From Phytophthora quininea (taxonomy: Eukaryota; Oomycota; Peronosporomycetes; Peronosporales; Peronosporaceae), in the NCBI GenBank assembly GCA_011947345.1, contig JAAVTG010000770.1:1-40369 (forward strand): a DNA stretch of 40,369 nucleotides, in the 5' to 3' direction. This document shows, piece after piece, positions 9,601 through 20,540 of this stretch. Numbering within the stretch: position 1 is the stretch's first letter; each line of letters opens with the position of its first letter. The translations under genes were made by a program, and so were the position numbers. Under the pieces are notes generated by a model that saw only the letters and a list, made by a program, of their open reading frames with translations, was not told the origin of the DNA and did not search any database.

Positions 9601-9798
9601 TCTAGCCTCTGTCGCTTGAAGACGCGTGGGCTAAAGTCGACCCGTGGACGGGGAGCGCTCACCTTTGCTGTTGGCCTCGCAAGTATTGCTCCAGGAACTC
9701 ATACTGTGGAAGGGGATAGTACGCTCCGAGTAGCTGGTCCACAGCGAGGTCTGAGCACATACGCTGTTGAAGAGAACTGCAAGCCGTCAATACTGAAG

Positions 9799-12407
9799 TC
9801 ATGGAGCTGGCTTTGGAGTCAAGCGCTCACGTTGCTGAAGAGCGTGCTCGGCTCCTCTTTGACCGCTGTGGAGCGCTGGTCGCTTTCTGGTTGTAACGTC
9901 TTGCTCTTCGGTTGCTGGAAAATAAACAGATTCTCCTTCAGGATCGGCTTCTTCGTAGGTATCAGCAGCAAGTGAATAGCTGGTTGCTGAATCGAGTCTT
10001 TGGGAGCGATTAGTAGCAGACTGTGACAGAGCTGGCTGGGAGGAAGACCACTGCGCTTGCTCCGATGCTGCAGTACTTAGCTCCGGCAGCATGAGATAGT
10101 CGAGCACGATTTTCTCCTGCAGCGCGTACTCCTCCTCAGGGTTGTCTGCAAAGTTGGAGTGCAGCACTGATTCGGCTCCGCCCTCCAACATGTCGGAGCA
10201 GTTATCGGTGGACTTGCTCACTTCCATGACAAACACAGCAACCACTGCGTCCATAACAGCAACTCTCGCGTGGCACATGAGCCGCGCATGTGCCTGGGCG
10301 AGCCGTGTCAGACTCTCCAGAAGGCGAATTGTGGTGCGTGCAGCACTTCGGCTGTCAGAACCGCGTTGTCGCTGGTAGTATCGCTGGAGGATCGACATGG
10401 CACCTCGACTCAGTTCCGGTTGGTACCGATCCTTGACGTGGCAGATATAAGCCTGCAATTTGGGGATACTCCACAGCAATGAATCCTCGCTCGATGTCGA
10501 CGACTTCGAGTTGGGCCCGTCATGTTCATCAGACCCTACTAAATTGAACGAGGGCTCATCTTCATCGCGCTCGGCTTCATCCTTCATGCTGGTATCCGCC
10601 CCAATCGCTTGCTTCAAGATGAACGAGGACACAACTTGATCCCAACGCGGGTTCATGCGGTCGAGAAGCACGAGGATGATGTCGAATCGGCTCAAGAGGG
10701 GGCTGGCGATGCTAGTGTTCACAGACACATCGGCCGTCGGGTCGTATCGGCCTTTTGGGTTCGTCACAGCAAAGATGGTAGTGCGCGCGTTTAGTTTGCA
10801 GACCAGACCGGCCTTGGCGACGCTCAACGTTTGTTGCTCCATGGCTTCGTGGATGGACGTTCGATCGTTGCTGCGAATGCTGCTGAACTCGTCGATACAG
10901 CACACGCCGCGATCCGCCAGCACAAGAGCGCCGGCCTCCAGCATCCACTCACCGCCATCCTTCACGGCTGTGCAGGTCAATCCCGCGCTAGTCGTTCCAA
11001 TTCCCGTCGTAAGCACTGACCGAGGGCTCAATTCTGCTGTGAAGCGAAGAAACTGCGATTTCCCTGTGCCAGGGTCGCCAATCAGGAGCATGTGAGGCTC
11101 GCCACGCGTCTTCATCCCCGTTTCGTCCACATACGAGACGCCTCCGACGACTGTCAATGCTACTGCCAGCTTAACGATAAATAGTCCGTAGACCTTGGGG
11201 CAAATGCTAGCGATGATCTCGTTGCGGCCGCGCATTGGATCGCGTTTGTGCTTCGCCCAGAACTGCGCAAATTCAGCGCGCAGTTCTTCCGTAACAAGCA
11301 CCTGAGACGTCGTCGCATTTTTGATGCGGACACTGTTGGCCTTGATCGTCGTCTCGAGGTCACAGCGTACGCCTCGTATACACGGCTGCCAGGTGCGCAT
11401 GAGAATGCCCACCACCACCACTTGGTCTCCAGCCTTGACCGAGTCCACCAAATCATCCTCCAGCACCACCAAAATGGACCTGGGGATGGATCCGACGCCC
11501 AACTTGGAAGCCTGCTCCTGGATCTTGATCACCTGGTGGTCCGACACCACACTGCTGTCTGCGCCTCCCACAGGCAAGAACTGCGTCGACTTGCACGGCT
11601 TCTTGCCGCCGACACTTGTTGCTCCAGTGCTGTCCGATGGACATACTTTCTAATGCAGTTCAAGACACCACTGCCAGCACGGTGAGCACGTATATTCATT
11701 GCTCCCTCAACAACATTCTGTCGACGCACCGGGATCTCTAGAATGTTCCCCTGCTCGGGGTCCGATTTGACCAAGAACCGATGGCCACATCTGGCGTTAC
11801 AGCACTGGTACTCCCTTTCCGTCTCCTGCATTTTGATCTGCAGCGTCCGTCAGTCCACAGCAACCTCCCAACTAACTCCCTCAGCTCTCTGCAACTGCCT
11901 CACCATTCCTGTGCGCACCACCGTGCCTGCGATCTGGATCATCTGCTTGACATCGTTGGACCGGATCGCACTGATCGCCGTTTTCCGCAGCGGAGGAACC
12001 GGCGGCAAGTTCTCCACGCGCACTTTGAGCTTGCGTCGAGCCTTGAGCGGGATGGACGGCAGTCCGCCGCCTTCCAGCGGCTCTCCGGCATTGCAGCTCA
12101 CCTCCTTGGCCAGTGCTGCGTGGAACAGAGGCAAAAGCTGCTCGGGGTGGCGGAATAGCAGCGTGCCGAGCTGCGCGTTAAAGTCCAGCAGCCTCTGGGC
12201 ACAAATGCGCAGTGAAAAGCTCTGCAGGGTCGCGTCCGGGGCCTCTAATGTCGTTATTTGAGGCAGCGGGGCGTGGCGAAGGCGCAGGTGCAGCTGCTGC
12301 AGCTCTGAACGGTAGTGGCAGCGCAGGAAGCGGCCGAACGCTGCCTGGTACTCGGGCGCGAGCCGCTCAAAGCGAGCGCCGGTGGCCTCGTCTTGGTCGA
12401 CCTCCAT
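9799..12407 (-). CDS. MCM9: MCM9 DNA helicase
   Basis: MCM9 pairs with MCM8 in homologous recombination and DNA repair in the nucleus. Exons: 12407-11904, 11837-11730 and 11649-9799; introns 11903-11838 (GTGAGG..CTGCAG) and 11729-11650 (GTGCGT..TTAG). The product is about 820 aa. The zinc site is split by intron 2 (CCNARCGHRF then CPSD and KKPC). IKIQEQ and SIPRSILVVLEDDLVDS match MCM9 specifically. The AAA+ core has Walker A GDPGTGKSQ, Walker B CIDEF and the arginine finger SPLLSRFD. The C-terminal ~100 residues are low-complexity. The start at 12407 (MEVDQDEATG) aligns with the human N-terminus; the frame is open upstream to 12713, which I regard as untranslated. No frame break occurs in 2.5 kb, unlike most neighbours. 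Confidence 0.95.
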
Positions 12408-14532
12408 TATTGCTCGAAAGTAATGTACAGTCGGAAATATGTCTGTCACTAACTTTTGGTGCTCGCTGTACAGGGTTTTCAGTTGATGCTTTGCTTGCTC
12501 GTGCAAATAGAGCAACAAGCACAACGGCAATGGTAGATCCATGTACGGTTCATTAGGAGATCGTAAGTAAAAGACAGAGTCCGAGCGAGTCGCTCCGCTG
12601 GTGGAAAGTGCGCGCTTTGGCAATCGACACTTTTTCTCTCTTGGTGATCGCCGCGGTGATCGCCGCGCCAACGTGTGATGAGTCCGCAGCACCGCCAGCT
12701 TCATGATTACCACGGCTGAGGTCGATCCGCTGCGGCCAGCATGGCGTCTGAGGGAAGTTTGTCATGAGTTGGGCGGTACCACTACAGACTCGCCTCGAGC
12801 AATTGCCAGCGACGAGCACAAGTGGTTTCGCTCGATTGGGGTCATCCTGGTTTGCTTCCCAAGCGCGGCAACCACCACCAAAGCGGCGGGCTTGCAGGTC
12901 GGACCGATCGTCAACGTAGCGCGGCCTTGAGCTACACACCGAAAGAAATCGCAAATCACCCGTCGCGAACCAAAATACGCCGTCGCTGCTGGATTGCCAT
13001 CTCAACCATTGCCTGTGTCCCGACGTCGCATTGAGGACAGTAGTGACGATAAACTCTTGCTGGAGCACCACCTCCTGCGCAGCAAGTGTTGACTCATTCC
13101 TCGCTGAACGTGCGTCCGGTTCCACTTGATTTTCTCGCTTGACAAAGCAACGAGCGACGACCAGAGCCATTTGCGCTTGAAGCCACGCCTCGCGGAGAAA
13201 TGGGACATATTTCCGCCACGAGTTTCTTGAGCTTTGCCCGCCGGCGGTGGCCGCCGGTCGATAACTGGCATTCCGAACTCTTTCGACGATATAATACTCG
13301 GCGAAATCCGCTGCTTCTTGCCTTGCAACTTTTGATGCTGGACAGACTGGCCCCAAGAGTAGACGAAACGCTTTTGCCTCGCAAGATGACACTCGAAGAA
13401 CTGTGCGAGCGAAATCACTGCAAAAACCAGCCGCGGCAGCAGCCTGTTGATGTGGCTAGGTTCACCAGCGCGTTCCTTCTCATATTCTCGGGGTCGGATG
13501 GCGGCGTCGCCACAGCCTGTCGCTAAAAAGTTTAGCGAGTTTGCAGGGAAAAAAATGTGGGAAAGCTCTGGTACGTTTAAACTGGAGCCGTGGCCAGGAA
13601 TCTAGTGCGTGTCGTCTTTCGTCGAGCGCGTGATCCAAGTGGAGCTGAGCATACATGTAGCAAGGCCGCTCGCGTGGAATCATCAGCACTCGAATCCATC
13701 GAAATCAGATGCTTGTGAAATGGTCGCTACGGGGAGTAGCAAGAGCTTGCTGGTAAATCGCGAAGTGTCTGTGCCAGCTCGTCCCCCAGCGCTTTCATCA
13801 CTGCATCGCATCGGAAAAAGTCGCTATTATTCTGCGCAAGTTTTCCGGCCTCTTTTCCACAACTTCCACAAAGAATATGGCTCCACTTTTGAGACTTTGT
13901 CGTCACTCGCGTCGGCCCCCGCCACTCATCCGAGTGCTACGTTGGGCTTTCGGCGTCACTCTCTCTTTTGCAGGCTCGGTCTCAGTGGCGACCATCTCGG
14001 TGCTCGGCGCTTTGGGGTTGCAGCTCCACGGACGTGAGCAACACAACAACCGCGTGGGACACCGCAAAAGCAGGAGGGTCCTCAGCGTCGCAACGTCAGC
14101 AGGAGAAGCTGCAGCAGCCGGCGACTCGACGAAGCTGGGTGGAACAACGAGAGCTCGACGCCTCGAAGCGAGCGAGGCAAAGAAAAGGGCGAGTCGACGT
14201 CTCGACGTGCATAGCAAAGTCGAGCGAGGAAGCTCAAGTGTGTGCACAGCTCACCTGCTCACCACAACACCATCCGCCGACTTGCGCCGCTCTCTGCCTT
14301 TACGAGGCTCGAGCGTCGGAAGTTTCGCCTTGCAGGCTCCCAAGCCCGGCTGTTCCACTCGCCAACATCGGTCTCCCTGCTGTCGTAAGTCACCAACTGG
14401 CGTGGGGGCTTGAAATCCCTAACAGAGTTCGCGTGGGCGACTATCGCAGCCTTGGATCATCACATCGCATTTGAGCGCGGGACAGCGTAGCGCTGAGAGG
14501 CTTGGGCAGGACAGCAGGACAGCAGGGGCCCA
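12408..14532. other. 2.1 kb without a recognisable gene
   Basis: Several open frames occur, including one of 279 codons on the minus strand (13392-12553) and one of 108 codons on plus (13200-13526), but all three minus frames are open over 13094-13384, so length alone means little. None shows a recognisable domain. There is a tandem 12-mer (GTGATCGCCGCG twice) near 12654. The part after 13.6 kb is probably upstream sequence of the Cys/His repeat gene. Confidence 0.5.
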
Positions 14533-15888
14533 ATGGAGCGCCGAACACTTGACGACGACGACGACGACGCGCAGCATAGCTTAGTGATTCAGGATGCAGG
14601 AGCGCGGGGCAGTCGTAGTGAAAAGGGAGGCGGAACAGGGAGGCAGATTTCTGCAGCAGCGACGACCGAGGAGAACTTGAGCGCTCTCAGCAACCTCCAG
14701 GTCGCCAGCGAGACCGAGGACGCAGAAACGCCGCGGGGGCAGACACATACCCGCGCTAGGACTGGTTTAACGGGCAATCGAAATAAGGTCAGACGAACGA
14801 ACAGCCAAGCGTACCCGACCACCCCGCAGGACGTCGACATGGAGGATCTGGACCGCGTCAGCAAGTCGTCTCTCAGTTTCATCCTGGACGACCAGGCAGC
14901 GAGTACGAATGCCCGTAGTCGGACAGCATTTTTGTTAGTCCACTAAGAGCTTGTGTTTTGTGTTTGACCTGTTCATCAACGACAGGAGACGAATTCACGT
15001 CCGGCGGCAAACGAGCCGCGGCGTTAATCACCAGGAGCAGGAGCACGGGCGACCTCACCGACGAAGCGGCTTCAGCTGCTGCAGCGGTGGCAGCTTCAGC
15101 GGAACAGTTTACAATCAGCGGGAGTGGCCGCGGTGGTCGTTCCACCGGGAAGCAAGGCGCCGATGGGAAACGCCGGGCTCGTAGACCGCCCAGTCGTATT
15201 TGCAAGCACGAAGGGTGCGAGCAGTACGTGGTGGATCAAGGGCTTTGCGTTCGACATGGAGTGTGTACCGCATTGCAGTTCGCAATTAACTTACTATTAT
15301 ATCCGCAGGAACTAAGCATTTGTTGCTGTCGAGCAGGGTGGGAAGAGGTGCCTCACTGAAGGTTGCACCAGTCGAGCAAAGCACCAAGGGCGTTGCTGGC
15401 GACACGGTACGTTTGGCATCGCCGTTTACTGAGCTTAACGTGCTCCTGTTAACGACGCTCGGTTGCAGGCGGATCGACGCAGTGCAAGGTCCCGAGTTGT
15501 ATCAACCGGGCCAAGTCGCGAGGCTTTTGCTGGTCGCACGGGGTGGGACCAAATGCAAATTCGAGTCGTGCGAGAAGATTGCCATTTCCAACGGGCTGTG
15601 CTGGGCACACGGAGGAGGTAGGACCGCTAGCATATTAGAGTCTTTCCCATGGCACGGTGTATGATGATGAAGTACGTTCTGGTGGTGCTTGCAGGCAAGC
15701 GGTGCGCGGTGGAAGGTTGCATGCGGCAGGCTTATGAGCGCACAGACAACCTCTGCAACAACCACTATCAGGAGCGGATGCACGGTACTAGCGGAGGCAC
15801 CGCGACAGGAGACAGCGACGTGGTGGCTTCGCCGAAAAACCCGGACGACGAGGAAAAGCCGCCAGCACCGGCGGCCTCAAACGAATGA
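14533..15888 (+). CDS. Cys/His-repeat protein of the oomycete WRKY19-like type
   Basis: Five exons: 14533-14914, 14986-15260, 15337-15406, 15469-15617 and 15695-15888. Length about 356 aa with one base added in GGGG at 15540-15543, where a fourth repeat must pass from CWSHG into GGTKC. The N-terminal half is acidic then Ser/Thr-rich and low-complexity. The C-terminal half has five copies of a C-x4-C-x(5-8)-G-x-C-x2-H unit: CKHEGCEQ..GLCVRHG, CLTEGC..GRCWRHG, CKVPSC..GFCWSHG, CKFESC..GLCWAHG and CAVEGC..NLCNNHY. Introns separate nearly every repeat with the same phase around the HG-G junction, which suggests exon duplication. Such proteins are often named WRKY transcription factor 19-like in oomycetes; no true WRKYGQK is present. 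Probably zinc-binding, nuclear role inferred. Confidence 0.75.
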
Positions 15889-16368
15889 CAGTCTCAGCAG
15901 TCTGCACGGAAATGTGGTCAAGTTTAAAGCGAAATAGAGACTGCCAAGGTGCGAGAGCGCCACCACAGCGACTGCTTTTTCTCTTCAAGTCGTCGGTGAC
16001 ACACATTTGAGTGGGTTTTGTTTTCTTTTCTCTTGTGGTGCGTAGGTGGACGCAGGAGAAGCGTCGAGTTGGATAGAAGAGGGACATTGGCGTCTCTCTG
16101 ATTTGCCAAGTAACAAACTAACTGTCGGATTTGCAAAGAATTGCACACTTCTTGCATTTCGGTGGTCGGGAAAGTTAGTTTGGCTTGACCAGCCGAATGG
16201 CAAGCTTGTTACGACTGTTGTTGCTAGCTCCAGTGAAACTCTCGGTTGCAGTCTCAACTCGAGTAATGGTGATCTCCAGATCGACTAAGTGCTACAATCG
16301 AGCGACACTGCCCCAACACCAAGCTCAAGTACCACGAAAGCACCTTCATTTTCGGGTTCAATGATGAT
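15889..16368. other. Intergenic, nothing recognised
   Basis: No conserved frame, RNA gene or strong repeat is visible between the Cys/His repeat gene and the first AA17 gene (convergent ends). Confidence 0.5.
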
Positions 16369-17223
16369 TTACTGACGCTTTCTCGCGTTGCACTTTTCCG
16401 ATGGGGAAGGCGTGGAGGCTGTCGTCGTCTGTGTCGAATCCTCGGTTGCAGTCGGGGTCGCTGTCGTCGCTGCCGGGGCATTCGTAGAAGGAGCCTCCGC
16501 TGAAGACTCTGAAGTACTACCACCAGCGGTGCTCGTGGCTTCCTCGGAGGTGGAGCCTACCGTCGCCGTCGAGCTCTCCGTCGCCGCAGACGTTGAATTG
16601 GCCGAGGTGCTGCTGGCTCCGTCGGCAGGACCCGTCAGCGGCACACAGTCCTTGTACACCTGCCACACGGTCTTGCTATCTACTCCCTGGAAGGCCAGCC
16701 AGTAGAACCGGAGCATACACCCGCTGGATGAACACGACGAGTAGTCGACAGGTGTGAACACCGACGCCTTCTCTTGGGTCCCGTCGCCATAGGCAGTCTG
16801 GCAGTCATCGTTGCTCAGCACCATCGTGTCGTCCAGCCAGATCTCGCACGGTCCGGCATGCACCATGCCCCGGGAGAAGGTGGCGTCTCCCGTCGTAGGC
16901 GGGTCCTTCGGCGTGGCATCAGGGTCCGTGAAGCCGCAATTGGCGCCGTACAGGTCGGTGTCGCTGTCGAGAAGAGTGCGGATGTCGCTGTAGCCGTTCG
17001 ACGTCTTGAGCGAATTGTAGAGCGTCGTCAGGCAGTCGTCATCACTGCTGCTGCAGTTGTCCCAGTCGCCGGACCACTGCGGCTCGATCTGCACGATCCA
17101 AGCCGAGGTGACCGAGTCCGTGAACTCGGCCAACGGGATGTACATGTACCCGTGGGCGCTCACTTGCGAAATTGAGGTAGCAAGTCCCGCCACGACGGAC
17201 AAGATGGCGATAGTGGAGACCAT
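16369..17223 (-). CDS. AA17 lytic polysaccharide monooxygenase, copy 1
   Basis: Secreted copper enzyme; AA17 members are known to cleave pectin oxidatively. 284 aa, intronless. A 23-residue signal peptide ends ..QVSA and exposes His as residue 1 (HGYMYIP). Mature His1 and His99 (MVHAGPCEIW) would form the copper histidine brace and Tyr151 (LRFYWLAF) the axial position. Other conserved blocks: IVQIEPQWSGDW, IRTLLDSDTDLYGANCG, PVDYSSC. About 80 Ser/Thr/Ala-rich residues follow, then a basic end, SEKCNARKRQ. Minus-strand initiator-like element at 17298-17283. Frame intact. Confidence 0.92.
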   Translation of the reverse strand: MVSTIAILSVVAGLATSISQVSAHGYMYIPLAEFTDSVTSAWIVQIEPQWSGDWDNCSSSDDDCLTTLYNSLKTSNGYSDIRTLLDSDTDLYGANCGFTDPDATPKDPPTTGDATFSRGMVHAGPCEIWLDDTMVLSNDDCQTAYGDGTQEKASVFTPVDYSSCSSSGCMLRFYWLAFQGVDSKTVWQVYKDCVPLTGPADGASSTSANSTSAATESSTATVGSTSEEATSTAGGSTSESSAEAPSTNAPAATTATPTATEDSTQTTTASTPSPSEKCNARKRQ

Positions 17224-18102
17224 GGCTTGCGAGAGCTAGGAGTAGCCGAAGGAGGCGTGGGGTGGAGTGATGCCGGCGCTGCAAAAGCGAGAATGAGGAC
17301 TCGGCGATCGAGCCTCCACTGCGACCACCACAACGGTTGGAGTTAGTCGATGGAGGATCGGTCTAGAGCTTCAAGCTCCCTGCGCTCGAAACAGCCGACG
17401 GATAGCAGTCGCACATTTCTTCGCAGACCTCTACAGGGCCATGTAGCATCAGAACTTCTAAGAAATAGGAAAGTTTGAACACGCGAGACCTGAAGTACAG
17501 GTGCAGACAACAACACGAATAGTAGCCCATCGCTTTATGATTATTGCATTTCTCCGACGATGAAGGAACATAGATTTGGGGGGCTAGAACAATGAGCGAG
17601 AAAATGATCGACGCAGCAGCAAACTCAGTAAAACGTTGATATTGTTGCTTGTGCATACTAGACGACTCTCGACACATAACCTCTCGATCTCCCGCGTCAA
17701 GATTGCACGCGCTTCCTGCGCGAGCCGAACTTTCCCGCATTGCAGACGTTCTTGGAGCTTACACGCGGCGGCGCTTTCGGCGGCCGTTGCATTTGCTGGA
17801 CGGTGCCGGTGTCATTTCGGGGTGTTGTTACCACCGCTCTCTGGGGCTGGGGTGGTCTGCTCGGATGACGGGGAGTTCGAGCTCCCACCAGAGGGAGGCG
17901 AACCCGAGTTACCGCTCGACGGCGAGTCTGAGTTGCCACTGGAAGGCGAGTCCGAATTGCCACTCGAGGGTGACGTCTGCGAGACGCTCGATCCGTCACC
18001 CGTGGACGGTGTCGATTGCGAGGTCCCGCCACCCGCAGGACCCGACAACGGGATGCAGTTCTTGTACACCTGCCAGTACGTCTTGCCATCGAGACGCTGC
18101 AG
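17210..18102. repeat. Left copy of a direct ~0.89 kb segmental duplication (partner 21482-22367)
   Basis: Nearly identical to 21482-22367 apart from an 8-nt length difference (GGAGTGAT at ~17268) and a G4/G5 run at 17819. It spans the first few codons and promoter of AA17 copy 1, the intergenic region and the 3' third of AA17 copy 2. Identity drops abruptly at 18103 inside the coding region. Confidence 0.93.
17283..17298 (-). promoter_or_regulatory. Initiator element of AA17 copy 1
   Basis: Minus-strand CCTCATTCTCGCTTTT matches GCTCATTYYNCAWTTT at 13 of 16 positions by eye and is 60 bp upstream of the ATG at 17223. Confidence 0.6.
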
Positions 18103-18627
18103 GGCCAACCAGTAGAAACGGAACATGCAGCCACCCGACGCGCAAGACGAGTAGTCGACGGGCTTGAACACCGAGATGGTCTGCTGTGTGCCGTCACCGT
18201 AGGCGCTTTGGCAGTCGTCGTTGCTCAGCACCATCTTGTCGTCCAGCCAGATTTCACACGGACCGGCGTGGACGATACCGCGTGAGAAGGTGGCAGTGCC
18301 GTCCGTTGGTGGGTCCTTCGGGGTCGCGTCCGGGTTGGTGTAGCCGCAGTTGGCTCCGTATAGTGTGGTGTCGCTGTCAAGCAGCGTGCGGATGTCTTTG
18401 ACGTTGTTCGAGGCCTTGAGCTCCTTGTACAAAGCCACCAGACCGTCATCTCCTTTTGCTCCGTTCCAGTCTCCCTTCCACTGTGGGTCGATTTGCACGA
18501 TCCACTCCGAGGTCTTCTTGTCCTTGAACTCCGACTGGGGCTTCTCCATGTAGCCGTGAGCCTGCACGTGCTGGAATGTCATGGCGACCGTAGCAGCGAG
18601 CGTCACGATGGATTTCGTCGACAGCAT
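17812..18627 (-). CDS. AA17 lytic polysaccharide monooxygenase, copy 2
   Basis: 271 aa, intronless. The start at 18627 gives a 23-residue signal peptide ending HVQA, then His1 of HGYMEKP; an upstream in-frame ATG at 18771 would destroy the signal. The second brace His is in IVHAGPCEIW and the Tyr in FRFYWLAL. The C-terminal linker holds an eight-residue repeat (NSDSPSSG, about three copies). The protein ends GNNTPK because of a run of four Gs at 17819-17822; the duplicate has five and reads on to SSKCNGRRKRRRV. So the end is either truncated or misassembled. An initiator-like element (TCTCACTCTCGAATTT) lies on the minus strand at 18697-18682. Confidence 0.9.
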   Translation of the reverse strand: MLSTKSIVTLAATVAMTFQHVQAHGYMEKPQSEFKDKKTSEWIVQIDPQWKGDWNGAKGDDGLVALYKELKASNNVKDIRTLLDSDTTLYGANCGYTNPDATPKDPPTDGTATFSRGIVHAGPCEIWLDDKMVLSNDDCQSAYGDGTQQTISVFKPVDYSSCASGGCMFRFYWLALQRLDGKTYWQVYKNCIPLSGPAGGGTSQSTPSTGDGSSVSQTSPSSGNSDSPSSGNSDSPSSGNSGSPPSGGSSNSPSSEQTTPAPESGGNNTPK

Positions 18628-18681
18628 TTTTGTTCTTGACAACTTTCGGAGGAGGTTCGAAGTCTTTGAAGACCGTTCAGC

Positions 18682-18697
18682 AAATTCGAGAGTGAGA
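18682..18697 (-). promoter_or_regulatory. Initiator element of AA17 copy 2
   Basis: Minus-strand TCTCACTCTCGAATTT matches the oomycete initiator plus flanking region at about 13 of 16 positions and lies 55 bp upstream of the ATG at 18627. Confidence 0.55.
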
Positions 18698-18779
18698 AGA
18701 GGGAGTCGAGGGTCGAGAGGGACGCTCGCTGTCAATTGCGGCGAAGTGGCAGATCCCCAAAACACTAGCAATTAACGTT

Positions 18780-20496
18780 AGTCCCCGCCGACTAAAAGGT
18801 GCAAGTGGTTAACGACAATCTTCGGACAGTGGAAACGCCAGGTGTCGGCGGTCAGCAGCCAGCAGTGCCGCTTGTCCAACTTGCTCCGCGGGCGATTCTG
18901 TAGAAGCGTTTCGATTGCCGACTCTTTACGAAACTCGTTAATCGAGTGACCCAAGCATCTGTGCCGGGAGAATGGCGATCGCGGCCGGGTGGTCGAGGCG
19001 ACCATCACGGTGTTCGCGGAGGTATCCTTACCGGTTAGCACGAGAAAGACTCCAGAGGTGTTCCATCAATGCAGACAAACTCTTGCAGCAGTCCCAGCGC
19101 CATTGGGATTCAAATCGCCATCCACGCGCGAATCGAGTCGACTGTCAAGGTCACGATCGTCAGGTCGCGAAGGCCGCGACTATTTGTACAGGGTGTGCTG
19201 GGTATCAACTTGGACCGGCGGCTTTCACATCTTCTGCCGGCCCGGATGGTTGTCGCGAAGGAAACAGTGTTGAATCTTTACGGGACCCGATGCGTGAGCT
19301 TTAGACACAAACGATTAACTGCCGCCTGCTGGTCGTCACGGCCCCGCGAGTCCTTCTTGGCAGTTGGAGCTGTTGAGCCACCGTGTTGGTTGTCTTGGAC
19401 CAAGACTCTTGACTTCATCCGTCCCCATCCTGAGATCCCCATCTGGCACGTACTGTAAGCCTTCAACAACTGCCACTCGCTACAGAGCTGCGCCTGGCGG
19501 CCTCGGTGTAGAAGCTCGTTCAGTGTACAAACCAGTACTTGATCATTCAGGCGTTCTCTCGGCGTCAACAGCGGCGACCTACATCGGTGGAGCTTGAATG
19601 GCAGGTGTCTATTGAGCGGGGAGAAGCCGTAGTCATACCGAACTCTCCTCGGTCGCCTCCACAAAGTAAATCGATTCCACCGGCAGGCAAGTCCAGACGC
19701 CTCGCACAGCCACACTCCGTTGTCCCTGTCGATCATAGCCAATAGCCCCGTACGCCATGAAATTAGCGTGCCCGTTCTCGTTGTTGCCGCAAACCACAGT
19801 TAAGACCGCAATCATCTGGTAATGATACTTGCATTCTGGACTGGTCGGCCTTGAGTGCAATGGCGGCGTTCTTCCCCGTCGGCGAGCGATTTTAAACTGG
19901 CACTTCGATTGCAACCCAGCTTCCAAGGACAGTCCTGCGGCATCACGTCTTCGCTGTTGACAGAACAAAGCGAGCGAAGAGCGATTGCAGCGAGCTTCAA
20001 GGCTCTGCAATAGTTCATGCAGCTCCTTCTCGTCGTGTTGACGCAGTAAACGCCCCCTGATCTCGCGCAGCCGAGCATGTACTGCTAGCTTTAGTCTAGC
20101 ACTTCGTTGTAGTCGCCGAAAAGCCATCATTGGCTTTATCATGCGGTGAGGATAGCAGCCTTCCTTGGTACTAAGTGTACTCGGGTAGTAGTCTTTACTA
20201 GCGATTATGGGACCTGTACCTGCAAAAGTATCTTAGTGCTCACGATCTCCAAAGCGAGTTGCCTGCTAGCAGCTGGGAGCTCGGTAGGGCACGCTAACTC
20301 GGTTGTGTTGAGCCTCTCAATCTTGATCTTGTCCAAGGTGGCTCGCTTAGTCGCACTGAAATATCTTGCATCAAGACCTCAATGGAGCTCTTAGTCCACT
20401 TGAAACCTTATCGCAAAGCACCACACACACGGCACTTGGTGTAATCTTGCTGTCAGCTCGGATCACTCTTCAACTCTTTTTGCTTCGCCACGTTCC
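18780..20496. other. Intergenic stretch with one possible minus-strand gene
   Basis: Between AA17 copy 2 and the AA17 pseudogene. Apart from the frame at 19633-20142, nothing is recognised. Open frames on both strands around 19.0-19.7 kb lack protein-like composition. Confidence 0.45.
19633..20142 (-). CDS. Hypothetical 169-aa protein, possibly a gene fragment
   Basis: The N-terminal ~70 residues are helical and charged (FRRLQRSARLKLAVHARLRE, LHELLQSLEARC), followed by VLTVVCGNNENGHANFMAYG and IGYDRQGQRSVAVRGVW, which read like folded protein. It ends EATEESSV with no obvious domain completion, so it may be the start of a longer decayed gene. The layout (basic helix then a possible START-like region) recalls oomycete M96-type proteins, but this is only an impression. 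Confidence 0.35.
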   Translation of the reverse strand: MIKPMMAFRRLQRSARLKLAVHARLREIRGRLLRQHDEKELHELLQSLEARCNRSSLALFCQQRRRDAAGLSLEAGLQSKCQFKIARRRGRTPPLHSRPTSPECKYHYQMIAVLTVVCGNNENGHANFMAYGAIGYDRQGQRSVAVRGVWTCLPVESIYFVEATEESSV

Positions 20497-20512
20497 GCTC
20501 ATTCTCAAACGT
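20497..20512 (+). promoter_or_regulatory. Initiator element of the AA17 pseudogene
   Basis: GCTCATTCTCAAACGT has a perfect GCTCATT and lies 29 bp upstream of the ATG at 20541. Confidence 0.5.
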
Positions 20513-20540
20513 TCCGTGTCCCTGGCCCACCAATTCCTCC

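Noticed and set aside
12553..13392. 279-codon minus-strand open frame upstream of MCM9
   Set aside because: All three minus frames are open over much of it, no domain or protein-like pattern is seen, and it overlaps the MCM9 upstream region.
17363..17740. 125-codon minus-strand frame present identically at 21627-22004
   Set aside because: Identity reflects the segmental duplication only; there is no sign of selection or recognisable domain, and it lies in the AA17 intergenic region.
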